Translations under genes and position numbers: made by a program
The notes under the pieces: generated by a model
The model's input: the letters and a program-made list of their open reading frames with translations, nothing else
Told to the model about the DNA's origin: nothing
Databases searched by the model: none
Shown: positions 1 to 7,727 of the stretch, in pieces
Layout: each line of letters starts with the position of its first letter
Numbering within the stretch: position 1 is the stretch's first letter
Origin: Cellvibrio sp. UBA7671
GTDB taxonomy: Bacteria > Pseudomonadota > Gammaproteobacteria > Pseudomonadales > Cellvibrionaceae
Reading direction: 5' to 3'
Length of the DNA: 64,000 nucleotides
Assembly (NCBI GenBank): GCA_002483145.1
Contig: DLHJ01000014.1
Location: 124,001 to 188,000 of the forward strand

Positions 1-141
1 GCTGGTATTAAAGACAGTAAAATAATTGTGGCGATTAATCACGACCCAGATGCTCCCATTTTTAAGCATGCTGATTATGGTTTGGTGGCAGATTTATTTA
101 CGGTCTTGCCTGAATTGAATTCGGCGTTACAACAAAGCTAA
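1..141 (+). CDS. etfA: Electron transfer flavoprotein alpha subunit, C-terminal end (partial)
   Basis: The first 46 codons are open and end in TAA at 139-141; the start lies outside the window. The peptide contains the FAD-domain signature of EtfA ([11 protein letters not shown] followed by HADYGLVAD), which closes the FAD-binding fold. EtfA with EtfB shuttles electrons from acyl-CoA and other dehydrogenases to ETF:quinone oxidoreductase. Only the last part is visible, so completeness and the expected etfB partner cannot be judged. The next gene begins 24 bases later on the same strand. Confidence 0.9.
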   Translation, partial: AGIKDSKIIVAINHDPDAPIFKHADYGLVADLFTVLPELNSALQQS

Positions 142-165
142 CTATTCGATGGTAGGAATTTTTTA

Positions 166-942
166 ATGAGCGCATTTAATACGCAAAAGGTTTTGTCGGT
201 TACTCACTGGAACGATAGTTTGTTTAGTTTTACTACAACCCGCGATGAATCATTTCGTTTTGAGAATGGCCAGTTTGTCATGATTGGTTTGCAGGTAAAT
301 GATAAGCCGCTGCTGCGAGCTTATAGTATCGCCAGTCCCAATTACGCCGAGCATTTGGAATTCTTTAGTATTAAAGTTCCCAATGGGCCGCTTACATCGC
401 GTCTGCAAAATATTAAAGTGGGTGATGATATTTTGGTTGGGCGCAAGCCAACAGGGACATTGCTGTTGTCAGATTTAAAGCCCGGTAGGAATTTATACTT
501 CTTATCAACGGGAACTGGTCTTGCTCCTTTTATTAGTCTGATTCAAGATCCGGAAGCCTACGATAAATTTGAAAAAATTATTCTTGTGCACGGCGTGCGC
601 AAAGTGGACGACCTTGCTTATCGCGACTTCATCACCAAAGAATTACCGAACAATGAATTTTTAGGTGATGATGTAAAGCAAAAATTAATTTATTATCCGA
701 CTGTCACACGCGAAGCGTTTGAAAATGAAGGTCGGTTAACGGATTTGTTAGCCAGTGGGAAATTGTTGGCTGATATTGGCTTGCCGCCACTGAATCCGAA
801 AACTGATCGTGCAATGCTTTGCGGAAGTCCCGGTATGCTGGATGATACTTGTGTGTTGTTGGATGGTGCGGGTCTGCAAGTGTCTCCGCGTATTGGTATC
901 GCGGGCGATTATGTTATTGAACGTGCGTTTGTGGAAAAGTAA
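166..942 (+). CDS. fpr: Ferredoxin/flavodoxin-NADP(+) reductase
   Basis: This 258-residue FAD enzyme moves electrons between NADPH and ferredoxin or flavodoxin in the cytoplasm. Visible motifs are the FAD-binding RAYSIAS at residues 51-57, GPLTS at 74-78, the NADP-binding GTGLAPF at 116-122 and CGSPGM at 219-224. The C-terminus extends past the last strand as in bacterial subclass I Fpr proteins. Length matches the family (about 258). The ATG at 166 is preceded by a GGTAGG stretch. It follows etfA closely, so cotranscription is possible, and a hairpin with a T-run lies just downstream. Fpr proteins usually serve oxidative-stress defence or iron-sulfur and heme metabolism; the sequence does not show which. 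Confidence 0.93.
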   Translation: MSAFNTQKVLSVTHWNDSLFSFTTTRDESFRFENGQFVMIGLQVNDKPLLRAYSIASPNYAEHLEFFSIKVPNGPLTSRLQNIKVGDDILVGRKPTGTLLLSDLKPGRNLYFLSTGTGLAPFISLIQDPEAYDKFEKIILVHGVRKVDDLAYRDFITKELPNNEFLGDDVKQKLIYYPTVTREAFENEGRLTDLLASGKLLADIGLPPLNPKTDRAMLCGSPGMLDDTCVLLDGAGLQVSPRIGIAGDYVIERAFVEK

Positions 943-968
943 TTTTCTCTATCTTCTTTGATAAAAAT

Positions 969-1006
969 AAATCCGGAAAATAATGATATGTTTTACGGAT
1001 TTTTTA
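969..1006 (+). terminator. Rho-independent terminator of fpr
   Basis: AAATCCG at 969-975 pairs with CGGATTT at 996-1002. The stem is prolonged inward by AAAA/TTTT after one mismatch, around a 10-base loop, and is followed by a T-rich run. It begins 27 bases after the fpr stop codon. Confidence 0.65.
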
Positions 1007-1012
1007 TTCTTC

Positions 1013-1068
1013 ACTTCTTCATTTCTTCATTTCTTCATTTCTTCATTTCTTCATTTCTTCATTTCTTC
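1013..1068. repeat. Tandem array of 8-bp unit ATTTCTTC
   Basis: Six perfect head-to-tail copies of ATTTCTTC fill 1021-1068, preceded by one copy with a single change (ACTTCTTC, 1013-1020). The array lies in AT-rich non-coding DNA between fpr and tonB. Because 8 is not a multiple of 3, the array stays open in several frames and creates spurious ORFs. Short perfect arrays of this kind change copy number by slipped-strand mispairing. Whether this one affects any gene is unknown; it is about 340 bp upstream of tonB. Confidence 0.95.
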
Positions 1069-1410
1069 ACTTATTTATTCTCTTTTTTCTACTTTTTATT
1101 GGCTTTACTCCTCGTTTACCGCAAATTTGATTTTTTGTGTTTTTCTATTTACGCAGTTTTTACGCGAAAAATATTTTATGGGAAATTTATTTCACGTTTA
1201 CGGCTTGTTAACGATGTAAAAAATTAAACGTAATACACTGATTAAAAGTTAAGGAAATAATTTTTATATATCGCTTTTTATTGGTGTAAAAAATCCGTTT
1301 AACAGGCGTTAATTCGACGTTAATTTCCCGTAAAGAAAATATCTGGTTTTATAGCTTAAACGGTATAGAAGTAAATATTGTAGATCTCTAACTTTAAAGA
1401 TGTATTGGCT
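1069..1410. other. AT-rich non-coding leader upstream of tonB
   Basis: No credible gene is seen here. The stretch is far more AT-rich than the flanking genes and probably holds the promoter of the tonB-exbB-exbD operon, but I cannot fix one -35/-10 pair with confidence. No clear Fur box is visible. Confidence 0.5.
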
Positions 1411-2013
1411 ATGACTTATAACGCAAATAAAACGGTTTTAGAAAAATCCAGCGGATTAATCTTTGTTGCACTCTTTCATGCGGTCATCATCTATGGACTT
1501 GCAGTGGGCTTGGGGCATGATCCAATGAAGCTGGTTAAGCAGCAAATTGATGCAAAAATTATTGAAGATGAAGCGCCGCCAGAAGAGGAGGCGCCACCGC
1601 CACCTCCGCCGGATTTTGTACCTCCACCACCGGATTTTGTGCCGCCCCCGGATATTGATTTTGCACCGGATGTAGCACCTGCGAATGCCAACGCGATTAC
1701 TGTTTCTACCAAGCCCGTAGAAGTAAAAGCTACGCCAGCACGTTCACCGAAAAAAGGTCTGAGCAAGCCACCTTACCCATCTGGATCGCAGCGTTTGGGG
1801 GAGGAAGGTGTAGTCGGTTTGGCGCTTTATCTCGGTGAAGACGGCAAAGTTATGGATGGAAAAATTGATAAGTCCAGTGGTTTTGAGCGCTTGGATGCAT
1901 CAGCACTGAAGCACGCAATACGCGCTTGGAAATTTGAGCCTTGCACTAAATCGAACCAACCGGTTGCTTGTTGGCATCGCATTAATTTCCGTTTCAAACT
2001 CGATCAAAAATAG
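1411..2013 (+). CDS. tonB: TonB-family energy transducer
   Basis: This 200-residue periplasmic protein, anchored by one N-terminal helix, transmits proton-motive force from ExbB/ExbD to outer-membrane TonB-dependent receptors. It shows a membrane segment at about residues 15-34, an acidic then proline-rich linker (about 52-85, with repeated PPPDFV), and a C-terminal TonB domain from about 115 with the PPYPSGSQRLGEEG motif. Two cysteines (178 and 187) could form a disulfide in the C-terminal domain. I chose the ATG at 1411; an in-frame TTG lies 6 bases upstream. It leads the exbB-exbD-exbD-TPR genes. The receptors it serves are not in the window. Confidence 0.92.
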   Translation: MTYNANKTVLEKSSGLIFVALFHAVIIYGLAVGLGHDPMKLVKQQIDAKIIEDEAPPEEEAPPPPPPDFVPPPPDFVPPPDIDFAPDVAPANANAITVSTKPVEVKATPARSPKKGLSKPPYPSGSQRLGEEGVVGLALYLGEDGKVMDGKIDKSSGFERLDASALKHAIRAWKFEPCTKSNQPVACWHRINFRFKLDQK

Positions 2014-2103
2014 TGAACGCATGGCGCTGCAATAAATGCGGTCGCCAATCAGTTTAAAAGTAATCCAAATAGTCATCGTTTATTTACATTGGGGTTTTTA
2101 AAA

Positions 2104-3075
2104 ATGAAAACAAAATTCTCTACATCCATTGTTTTACAACTGGTGCTGTTATTGGGGGCACCCCTGTACGTGACAGCAGTTTATGCGCAAGACACAACAA
2201 CCGATGTCTCTGTCACTGTAGCTCCTGTCGATACCAGCGTTCAGCCCGGGGATTCAGCAGCGGAAGCAACAGCAATTGATGCCAGCATGGTGACACCTGA
2301 ACAAGCAACCGATGGAGCTGCCAGTATTGACACCAGTTCGGTAGCAACATCTGACGCGGCTGCCAATGCCGCGACAACCGCAGAAGCGGCCACGGCAGAA
2401 GCGCACAGCCAATATGGTTTGGGCGCGCTATGGGCGCAGGGCGATGTTATTGCGCGCGGCACGTTGATTATTATGATTCTGATGTCGGCGGCAACCTGGT
2501 ACGTGCTGGTAACCAAATTAATTCAGCAACAGGGTTTGCTGTCGCAAGCAAAAGCCAGCCGCAAATTCTGGGAAGCCAAAGAAATGGCTGAGGGTTTGAA
2601 TACCTATAAATCCGATAGCGCATTTCGTGCAGTGGCAGAAGACGGAATCCTCGCGGTGAAACAACACAACTCCCGTAACGGTGAAAAAATTGAATTGCCT
2701 GAATGGCTTGCCCTGCAATTGCAACGCTCTGTTGAGCGTGTGAGCGGCCAGCTGCAAAACGGTTTGTCACTGCTGGCGACTGTCGGTTCATGTTCACCGT
2801 TCGTAGGTTTGTTTGGAACCGTGTGGGGTATTTATCACGCCTTGATCGCGATTGGTTTGGCCGGTCAAGCAAGTATTGACAAGGTGGCCGGCCCTGTAGG
2901 CGAAGCCTTGATTATGACGGCGATTGGTTTGGCGGTCGCGGTACCTGCGGTGCTGGGTTACAACTGGTTGGTGCGCCGCAATAAAGTGATTGTCGATTCA
3001 TTGCGTAACTTCGCAGCCGATATGCACGCAAATCTCGCGATGGGTGTGCGCGGCGGACAAAATAACCAAGCCTGA
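2104..3075 (+). CDS. exbB: ExbB/TolQ/MotA-family proton channel protein
   Basis: This 323-residue inner-membrane subunit forms the proton channel with ExbD and drives TonB. It has a signal peptide (about residues 1-29, ending AVYAQ), a low-complexity Ala/Thr/Asp-rich periplasmic stretch (about 30-100), and three membrane helices at about 118-138, 222-252 and 265-290. The MotA/TolQ/ExbB signature lies around GLFGTVWGIYHAL. It is longer than E. coli ExbB because of the signal peptide and N-terminal extension, as in the long ExbB type of many gammaproteobacteria. The ATG at 2104 is preferred over a TTG 15 bases upstream because the signal peptide begins there. It lies 90 bases downstream of tonB. 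Confidence 0.92.
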   Translation: MKTKFSTSIVLQLVLLLGAPLYVTAVYAQDTTTDVSVTVAPVDTSVQPGDSAAEATAIDASMVTPEQATDGAASIDTSSVATSDAAANAATTAEAATAEAHSQYGLGALWAQGDVIARGTLIIMILMSAATWYVLVTKLIQQQGLLSQAKASRKFWEAKEMAEGLNTYKSDSAFRAVAEDGILAVKQHNSRNGEKIELPEWLALQLQRSVERVSGQLQNGLSLLATVGSCSPFVGLFGTVWGIYHALIAIGLAGQASIDKVAGPVGEALIMTAIGLAVAVPAVLGYNWLVRRNKVIVDSLRNFAADMHANLAMGVRGGQNNQA

Positions 3076-3088
3076 TGTCAATATTGTC

Positions 3089-3111
3089 CGCGCCTGCATA
3101 CTGCGGGCGCG
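3089..3111 (+). other. GC-rich intergenic hairpin between exbB and the first exbD
   Basis: A nine-base-pair stem (3089-3097 with 3103-3111, one G-T wobble) surrounds a five-base loop 13 bases after the exbB stop. No T-run follows, so it is not a classical terminator. It could protect the upstream message from 3'-5' decay and so set the ExbB:ExbD ratio; that is an inference. Confidence 0.5.
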
Positions 3112-3155
3112 AATAAATAAATGGCTATCAATACTGACTGTGAAGTGAGAATTAT

Positions 3156-3572
3156 ATGGGCATGAATATTTCGTCTGGCGATGAAGAGCAGCTCAATTCA
3201 ACAATCAATACCACACCCTTGGTCGATGTGATGTTGGTGATGTTGATTATCTTTTTAATCACGATTCCCGTAGTGATTAAAACGGTACAAGTTGATCTGC
3301 CCAATGTGTCTAACACGCCGACACAAACCAAACCCGAAAATATTGTTATCGCTGTTACCAAAGATGGCGAATATTTTTGGAATGAAGCACGCGTTGCCGA
3401 TAAAGCGGCGCTGTTAGTTAAATTGAAAACCATTTCCGTTATGCATCCGCAACCAGAGGTGCATATTCGCGGCGATTTGAATGGTCGTTATGAACATGTT
3501 GGCCGCCTGGTTTTATATTGCCAGCGCGCGGGTATTAGCAAAATAGGTTTTATCACCATACCAACGCGTTAA
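3156..3572 (+). CDS. exbD: ExbD/TolR-family biopolymer transport protein, copy 1
   Basis: This 138-residue inner-membrane protein partners ExbB in the TonB motor. It has a short cytoplasmic N-terminus, one membrane helix at about residues 22-42 carrying the conserved aspartate D24 (TPLVDVMLVML), and a periplasmic domain. D24 corresponds to the proton-carrying Asp of ExbD/TolR. It starts MGMNI like its neighbour, so the two ExbDs are probably paralogous. It sits 80 bases after exbB and 26 bases before the second exbD. Confidence 0.93.
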   Translation: MGMNISSGDEEQLNSTINTTPLVDVMLVMLIIFLITIPVVIKTVQVDLPNVSNTPTQTKPENIVIAVTKDGEYFWNEARVADKAALLVKLKTISVMHPQPEVHIRGDLNGRYEHVGRLVLYCQRAGISKIGFITIPTR

Positions 3573-3598
3573 TCACATACTTTAAAGAGGTTTAAGCC

Positions 3599-4018
3599 AT
3601 GGGCATGAATATTGGCAATGGTGGGAATGATGACGTGATGGTGGAGATGAATACCACTCCACTGATTGACGTGATGTTGGTGTTGATTGTGATGCTAATC
3701 ATTACCTTGCCCGTTCAGACACATGCAGTAAAAATGGATATGCCGGTAACAAATTCACCACCACCGACCGAGCTGCCGGTGGTGATCAATATTGAAGTCG
3801 ATTTCGATGGAACCATGCGTTGGGATGGCAGCGTGATTCGCGATGGCGAAATGTTAAAAAATTACATGCTTCATGCCGCCAATATGGAACCAAAACCAGA
3901 GCTTCATTTAAAGCCGCATAAGCTCGCCAAGTATGATGTGGTTGCAAAAATACTTGCCACTGCGCAGCGTTTGGGGTTGACCAATATTGGTATTGTCGGC
4001 AATGAAAAACTGGAATAA
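3599..4018 (+). CDS. exbD: ExbD/TolR-family biopolymer transport protein, copy 2
   Basis: This is a second 139-residue ExbD with the same layout: one membrane helix at about residues 22-41 with conserved D24 (TPLIDVMLVLI) and a periplasmic domain. The periplasmic parts of the two copies differ strongly, which suggests specialised roles or a hetero-assembly rather than recent duplication. An AGAGG ribosome site lies upstream of the ATG. ExbB-ExbD1-ExbD2 sets are known from TonB systems of bacteria with many receptors, such as Xanthomonas. The TPR gene follows 44 bases later. Confidence 0.93.
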   Translation: MGMNIGNGGNDDVMVEMNTTPLIDVMLVLIVMLIITLPVQTHAVKMDMPVTNSPPPTELPVVINIEVDFDGTMRWDGSVIRDGEMLKNYMLHAANMEPKPELHLKPHKLAKYDVVAKILATAQRLGLTNIGIVGNEKLE

Positions 4019-4062
4019 ACATTTTCTTCCACTTTTATTGCCTAAAAATCACATCGTTAAAA

Positions 4063-5337
4063 ATGGTTAAAGTTATGAATCCAACAACAAAAATGATTCG
4101 TCTTTTACGTGTTGCTGTGCTGGGCGTTTGTTCCTGTGTAGCAATTGCCCCGCTGGTTAGCCAGCACGCATTTGCCGCCAAGGCGGCAGAAACTCAACAA
4201 GTCAGTGCCAAGGTGGGCAAGCCGTTAAAAAAAGCGCGCGAGTTTATGGATGCAAAACAATGGAAAGAAGCGCTCGCCAAAACTAAAGAAGTAGCAGCGA
4301 TGCCAGGGAAAAATTCGGCTGAAGAAGCGATTGTCAATGAGATGCTCGCGTACTGCATGATGAACCTGAAAGATTATGCCGGCGCAGTCGGTGTGTACGA
4401 AACCATGTTGACGGCCGGGCAGTTTAAAGCGGAAGAGATTCCCAAACGCCTATTGACCATGTCGCAAATTTATTTTGCACTGAAAAATTATCCAAAATCC
4501 ATCCAATATGGTGAGCGCTATTTAAAAGAAGCAGGCGCAGATTTGGAAGTCTTTCGTCAGGTTTCGCAAGCTTATTATTTGCAAAATGATTTCGCACATG
4601 CAGGTGAGTATGTGCAACGTTTGATCGATGCCGCGAAAAAACAAGGCAAGCCAGTTGAAGAAGATTGGCTGAAATTGTTGATGAGCACGCAGCATAAACA
4701 AAACAAAAAAGTAGAGGTAGTAGCTACCCTTGAACGTTTGCTTGCCACATATCCGAACGATCAATATTGGTCAGATATGTTTACCTACTTATTGCAAGGT
4801 TCATCGTTTAGCGATGGTGAAAATATTATCTATTTGCGGTTAGTCCAACAGGCCAATTTGTTGCAAGCCAATGAATATGTGGAATTGGCAGAATTATCAC
4901 TGGCAATAACAAATCCTGGTGAGGCCAAAGCTGTTTTAGAGGAGGGCTTTACTAAAGGTGTGCTGGGCAAAGATGAATCCAAAGATCGCGATTTGAAATT
5001 ATTGGCGATGGCAAGAACCCAAGCGGCTGAGGACTTAACCTTGCTGCCCTCAATTGAGAAAGAAGCTGCCGCTAAACCTACCGGTGAAGCATTGGTGAAA
5101 GTGGGTGAGGCCTATTTGGGGCACGGAAAATATGAAAATGCGATTGCGGCGTTTACGAATGGGCTGGCAAAAGGTGGAGTCAAAGATAAGGATGAGGCCA
5201 GTATTAATCTGGGCATTTCGTATCTGCGTTTGAACAAATCTGCTGAAGCAATCAAGGCATTCAATTCAGTTCCTGCTTCATCGAAACTGGCTCTTATGTC
5301 GCGCCTCTGGGTAATTCAGGCGGGCAAAAGCCAATAA
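4063..5337 (+). CDS. Exported tetratricopeptide-repeat protein of the TonB/ExbB operon
   Basis: This 424-residue protein has an N-terminal signal peptide (hydrophobic core about residues 14-33, ending HAFAAK). The rest is alpha-helical with TPR-type repeats, for example at about 60-150 (YAGAVGVYETML, YPKSIQYGERYL) and a clearer pair near 345-415 (KYENAIAAFTNGL, SAEAIKAFNSV). It is predicted periplasmic. TPR proteins of this kind recur at the end of exbB-exbD-exbD-tonB operons and may scaffold the complex; no enzymatic motif is visible. An in-frame ATG at 4075 is an alternative start. Function inferred only from context. Confidence 0.8.
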   Translation: MVKVMNPTTKMIRLLRVAVLGVCSCVAIAPLVSQHAFAAKAAETQQVSAKVGKPLKKAREFMDAKQWKEALAKTKEVAAMPGKNSAEEAIVNEMLAYCMMNLKDYAGAVGVYETMLTAGQFKAEEIPKRLLTMSQIYFALKNYPKSIQYGERYLKEAGADLEVFRQVSQAYYLQNDFAHAGEYVQRLIDAAKKQGKPVEEDWLKLLMSTQHKQNKKVEVVATLERLLATYPNDQYWSDMFTYLLQGSSFSDGENIIYLRLVQQANLLQANEYVELAELSLAITNPGEAKAVLEEGFTKGVLGKDESKDRDLKLLAMARTQAAEDLTLLPSIEKEAAAKPTGEALVKVGEAYLGHGKYENAIAAFTNGLAKGGVKDKDEASINLGISYLRLNKSAEAIKAFNSVPASSKLALMSRLWVIQAGKSQ

Positions 5338-5362
5338 GTTGTTGTCGTAACTGCGGTTAATC

Positions 5363-5404
5363 CCCCATTTCTCCCGTACGGATGCGGGTCAAGTGGGTTT
5401 TTTC
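5363..5404 (+). terminator. Probable terminator of the TonB operon
   Basis: A two-part stem begins about 25 bases after the TPR gene stop. CCCAT pairs with GTGGG (one wobble) outside, and CCCG pairs with CGGG inside. It is followed directly by a run of six or more T at 5398-5403. Confidence 0.55.
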
Positions 5405-5531
5405 TGTTTGCAGCGCTGTAATGTGCTGTTATTCCTTCTTGTTGGTTGTGTGTGTTTAGATGCCAGTGTGTTGTCGCCCTGGCTATTGAGTTCAATGCCT
5501 GCGGTAGTTTTTCAGCCTGAGGTATTGATGC

Positions 5532-6092
5532 ATGTCGCCGCTTCCCAACAAAACCCGCCTGTACGAAGCCTTAGGACAGATAGTGGTGTCGTTCAAAACC
5601 TTGGAGCAGGGCGTTGATGGCCTTATTTTGGCCTGCATGAAATCGCCAGCAACCGAGGGCAAGACCATTCTTATTGACCAGATACCCTTCGCGCACCGGG
5701 TCAGTAGCGTGAGCGAGCTGGTTAGGGAATTGCACCGTGAATATGAGCTGGGTGCATTGAATCAAACCTTAACTGCGTTAGTGGAGCGCTGTGTTAGCTG
5801 TGAGCAGCAACGCAATAATTGGATTCGCTCTTACTGGGTGCCGGAAGTAGAAAGTGCTGTAGGTACAGTGATGCGCTTGCGGCGCTCAGGTGACACCTAT
5901 GGTGTGAGATTGGAGCCAGTTGATATCGTTGAGTTGGAAAATTTTATTGTGGTACTGAATGCGACAGTTGCCTATCTATACGGATTCCATCAAAAACTTG
6001 CTGTTAATTTCAAACGTATTGAGGGCGTTCAACATCACGAGATTTTTTTAAAAACACCCAGGCTTTTAGATGGCCTGGGTGGTAGTAATTGA
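5532..6092 (+). CDS. Hypothetical protein, 186 residues
   Basis: I do not recognise a family. The product is soluble, mostly helical by composition, with no signal peptide or membrane segment. Residues 60-115 are rich in charged heptad-like patterns, with two cysteines in RCVSCEQQ at about 86-92. A GAGG ribosome site lies about 10 bases before the ATG at 5532. The last 38 bases overlap a strong hairpin that serves as terminator for the convergent cysH gene, so the two 3' ends are interlocked. The flanking genes give no functional clue. Confidence 0.6.
   Translation: MSPLPNKTRLYEALGQIVVSFKTLEQGVDGLILACMKSPATEGKTILIDQIPFAHRVSSVSELVRELHREYELGALNQTLTALVERCVSCEQQRNNWIRSYWVPEVESAVGTVMRLRRSGDTYGVRLEPVDIVELENFIVVLNATVAYLYGFHQKLAVNFKRIEGVQHHEIFLKTPRLLDGLGGSN
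6041..6081 (-). terminator. Terminator of cysH lying inside the convergent gene's 3' end
   Basis: Nine perfect pairs (CACCCAGGC 6055-6063 with GCCTGGGTG 6073-6081) around a nine-base loop. Read on the minus strand, the stem is followed by a run TTTTTAAAAAAA. On the plus strand no T-run follows. It begins 24 bases after the cysH stop and is fully contained in the coding sequence of the plus-strand hypothetical gene. Confidence 0.75.
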
Positions 6093-6104
6093 TAGTCGGA
6101 AAAA

Positions 6105-6830
6105 TTACTTTTCAACATTCGCTGCATGTAACCCGCATTCTTTTTTCGTGGCTTCTTCCCACCACCAGCGACCTTCACGCTCGTGCTGCCCCGGCGCAAC
6201 CGGGCGCGTGCAAGGCTCACAGCCGATGGAAACAAAACCGCGCTCGTGCAATTCGTTGTAAGGCACTTCGCACATGCGGATGTAATCCCAGACTTCTTTG
6301 GATGACCAATTAGATAGCGGATTAAATTTCGTGAGTTTTCCGCCGGGGCGTGCGAATAATTTATCGTCTTGAATAACCGGAATTTCGGCGCGGGTCGGGC
6401 TTTGGTCCTTGCGTTGGCCGGTGATCCAGGCATCCACAGTCAGCAATTTTTTGCGCAGTGGCTCAATCTTGCGGATGCCACAGCATTCTTTGTGGTCATC
6501 TTCATAAAAACTGAACAGGCCTTTCTCCTGCACTAGTGCGCGCACTGCTTCGCCATCGGGTGAAATCACATCAATCTTGATGCTGTAATGCTTGCGTACT
6601 TTTTCGATAAAACGATAAGTCTCTGCATGCAAGCGGCCAGTATCGAGACAAAAAACTTGTACATCCGGGCGATAGTTGCGGGCCATTTCGATCAGCGCCA
6701 CGTCTTCCGCACCGCTAAAGGAAATAGCAATATTGTCGAATTGGCTGAGCGCATACTTGATGATCTTTTGCGGGCTTTCCTGTTGCAGCTTGGCGTCGAG
6801 GTCGATGAGGTTTATCTGGTTGTCGGTCAT
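6105..6830 (-). CDS. cysH: Adenylyl-sulfate (APS) reductase, assimilatory, 4Fe-4S type
   Basis: This 241-residue cytoplasmic enzyme reduces activated sulfate to sulfite in cysteine biosynthesis. The adenine-nucleotide-binding SFSGAEDV is at residues 38-45. The cysteine pairs CC (116-117) and CEPC (204-207) would ligate a 4Fe-4S cluster, and the catalytic cysteine is in KKECGLH (C232). The cluster cysteines mark the APS-using type found in Pseudomonas and plants, not the cluster-free PAPS reductase of E. coli. Family length is normal. It stands alone, divergent from thrH, with no other cys genes nearby. A strong terminator follows. Confidence 0.94.
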   Translation of the reverse strand: MTDNQINLIDLDAKLQQESPQKIIKYALSQFDNIAISFSGAEDVALIEMARNYRPDVQVFCLDTGRLHAETYRFIEKVRKHYSIKIDVISPDGEAVRALVQEKGLFSFYEDDHKECCGIRKIEPLRKKLLTVDAWITGQRKDQSPTRAEIPVIQDDKLFARPGGKLTKFNPLSNWSSKEVWDYIRMCEVPYNELHERGFVSIGCEPCTRPVAPGQHEREGRWWWEEATKKECGLHAANVEK

Positions 6831-7012
6831 GTTGGCTACTCACGGTCATTCGTTCTGGTAGGTTCTAGGTATGGGTGGCAGGATACCAGAGGAGGGCATG
6901 CCAGCCCAAGCAATCCGGCCGGTTTGAGTTTGCTTTAGCCGGTTAAAACGGGTAGATTGCCGCCACTCTTTTGGGCTTATTAGTCTATTTATTAACCGTT
7001 TTGGAGGTTGTT

Positions 7013-7630
7013 GTGGAATTAGCATGTCTTGATCTGGAAGGTGTACTTGTCCCGGAAATCTGGATCGAATTCGCGAAAGTTACCGGCATTGAAGAACTCA
7101 AAGCCACCACCCGCGATATTCCTGATTACGATGTATTGATGAAGCAACGCATTCGCATCCTGGAACAACACAAGCTCGGCTTGAAAGAAATCCAGGATGT
7201 CATCGCAACCCTTAAACCACTCGATGGCGCTGTTGAATTTGTCGATTGGTTGCGCGAGCGCTTTCAGGTCATCATCCTGTCAGATACTTTTTATGAGTTC
7301 TCCCAACCGCTGATGCGCCAACTGGGTTTCCCAACCCTGTTATGCCATCGTTTGAATGTGGACGAGCGCGGTATGGTAGTGGGTTACACCCTGCGTCAAC
7401 GCGATCCAAAGCGTCAGTCAGTATTGGCTTTGAAAACCCTTTACTACCGTGTAATTGCAGCAGGCGACTCCTACAACGACACCACTATGCTGGGCGAGGC
7501 AGACCAGGGCATCCTGTTCCACGCACCGCAAAACGTGATCGAACAATTCCCGCAATTCCCTGCGGTTCATACTTACGAAGACCTGAAGAAAGAGTTTATT
7601 AAAGCGAGCAATCGTGAATTGAGTTTGTAA
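7013..7630 (+). CDS. thrH: ThrH: phosphoserine phosphatase / phosphoserine:homoserine phosphotransferase
   Basis: This 205-residue HAD-superfamily enzyme removes phosphate from phosphoserine and can transfer it to homoserine, linking serine and threonine synthesis. HAD motifs are DLEG (D7 nucleophile, D/E9), SDTF at 90-93 and GDSYNDT at 151-157. The chosen start is GTG at 7013, with GGAGG at 7003-7007 five bases before it. This gives exactly the length and N-terminus (MELACLDLEG) of Pseudomonas ThrH, which it resembles closely throughout. An upstream TTG would add 14 hydrophobic residues and is unlikely. It is monocistronic, with a strong terminator downstream. Confidence 0.94.
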   Translation: MELACLDLEGVLVPEIWIEFAKVTGIEELKATTRDIPDYDVLMKQRIRILEQHKLGLKEIQDVIATLKPLDGAVEFVDWLRERFQVIILSDTFYEFSQPLMRQLGFPTLLCHRLNVDERGMVVGYTLRQRDPKRQSVLALKTLYYRVIAAGDSYNDTTMLGEADQGILFHAPQNVIEQFPQFPAVHTYEDLKKEFIKASNRELSL

Positions 7631-7658
7631 TTCTTAGCACGATAAAAATGCAAGCAAT

Positions 7659-7688
7659 AAAAAAGGGTCGATTGTTCGACCCTTTTTT
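7659..7688. terminator. Bidirectional terminator between thrH and the M13 peptidase gene
   Basis: GGGTCGA (7665-7671) pairs with TCGACCC (7676-7682) and is flanked by AAAAAA on the left and TTTTTT on the right, so it can end transcription from both sides. It lies between two convergent genes. Confidence 0.9.
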
Positions 7689-7727
7689 ATTGGTAGTTAG
7701 ATGCTCAATAAAAATCTGTTTTTCACC

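Noticed and set aside
1013-1068. Possible CRISPR array
   Set aside because: The unit is 8 bp, contiguous, with no spacers and no cas genes nearby.
958-1227. Open frames of 78-89 codons across the 8-bp repeats
   Set aside because: They exist because the repeat lacks stop codons in several frames; composition is low-complexity, with no ribosome site and no family resemblance.
5393-5617. 74-codon frame before the hypothetical gene
   Set aside because: It starts in the terminator region and overlaps the better-supported gene at 5532; no ribosome site.
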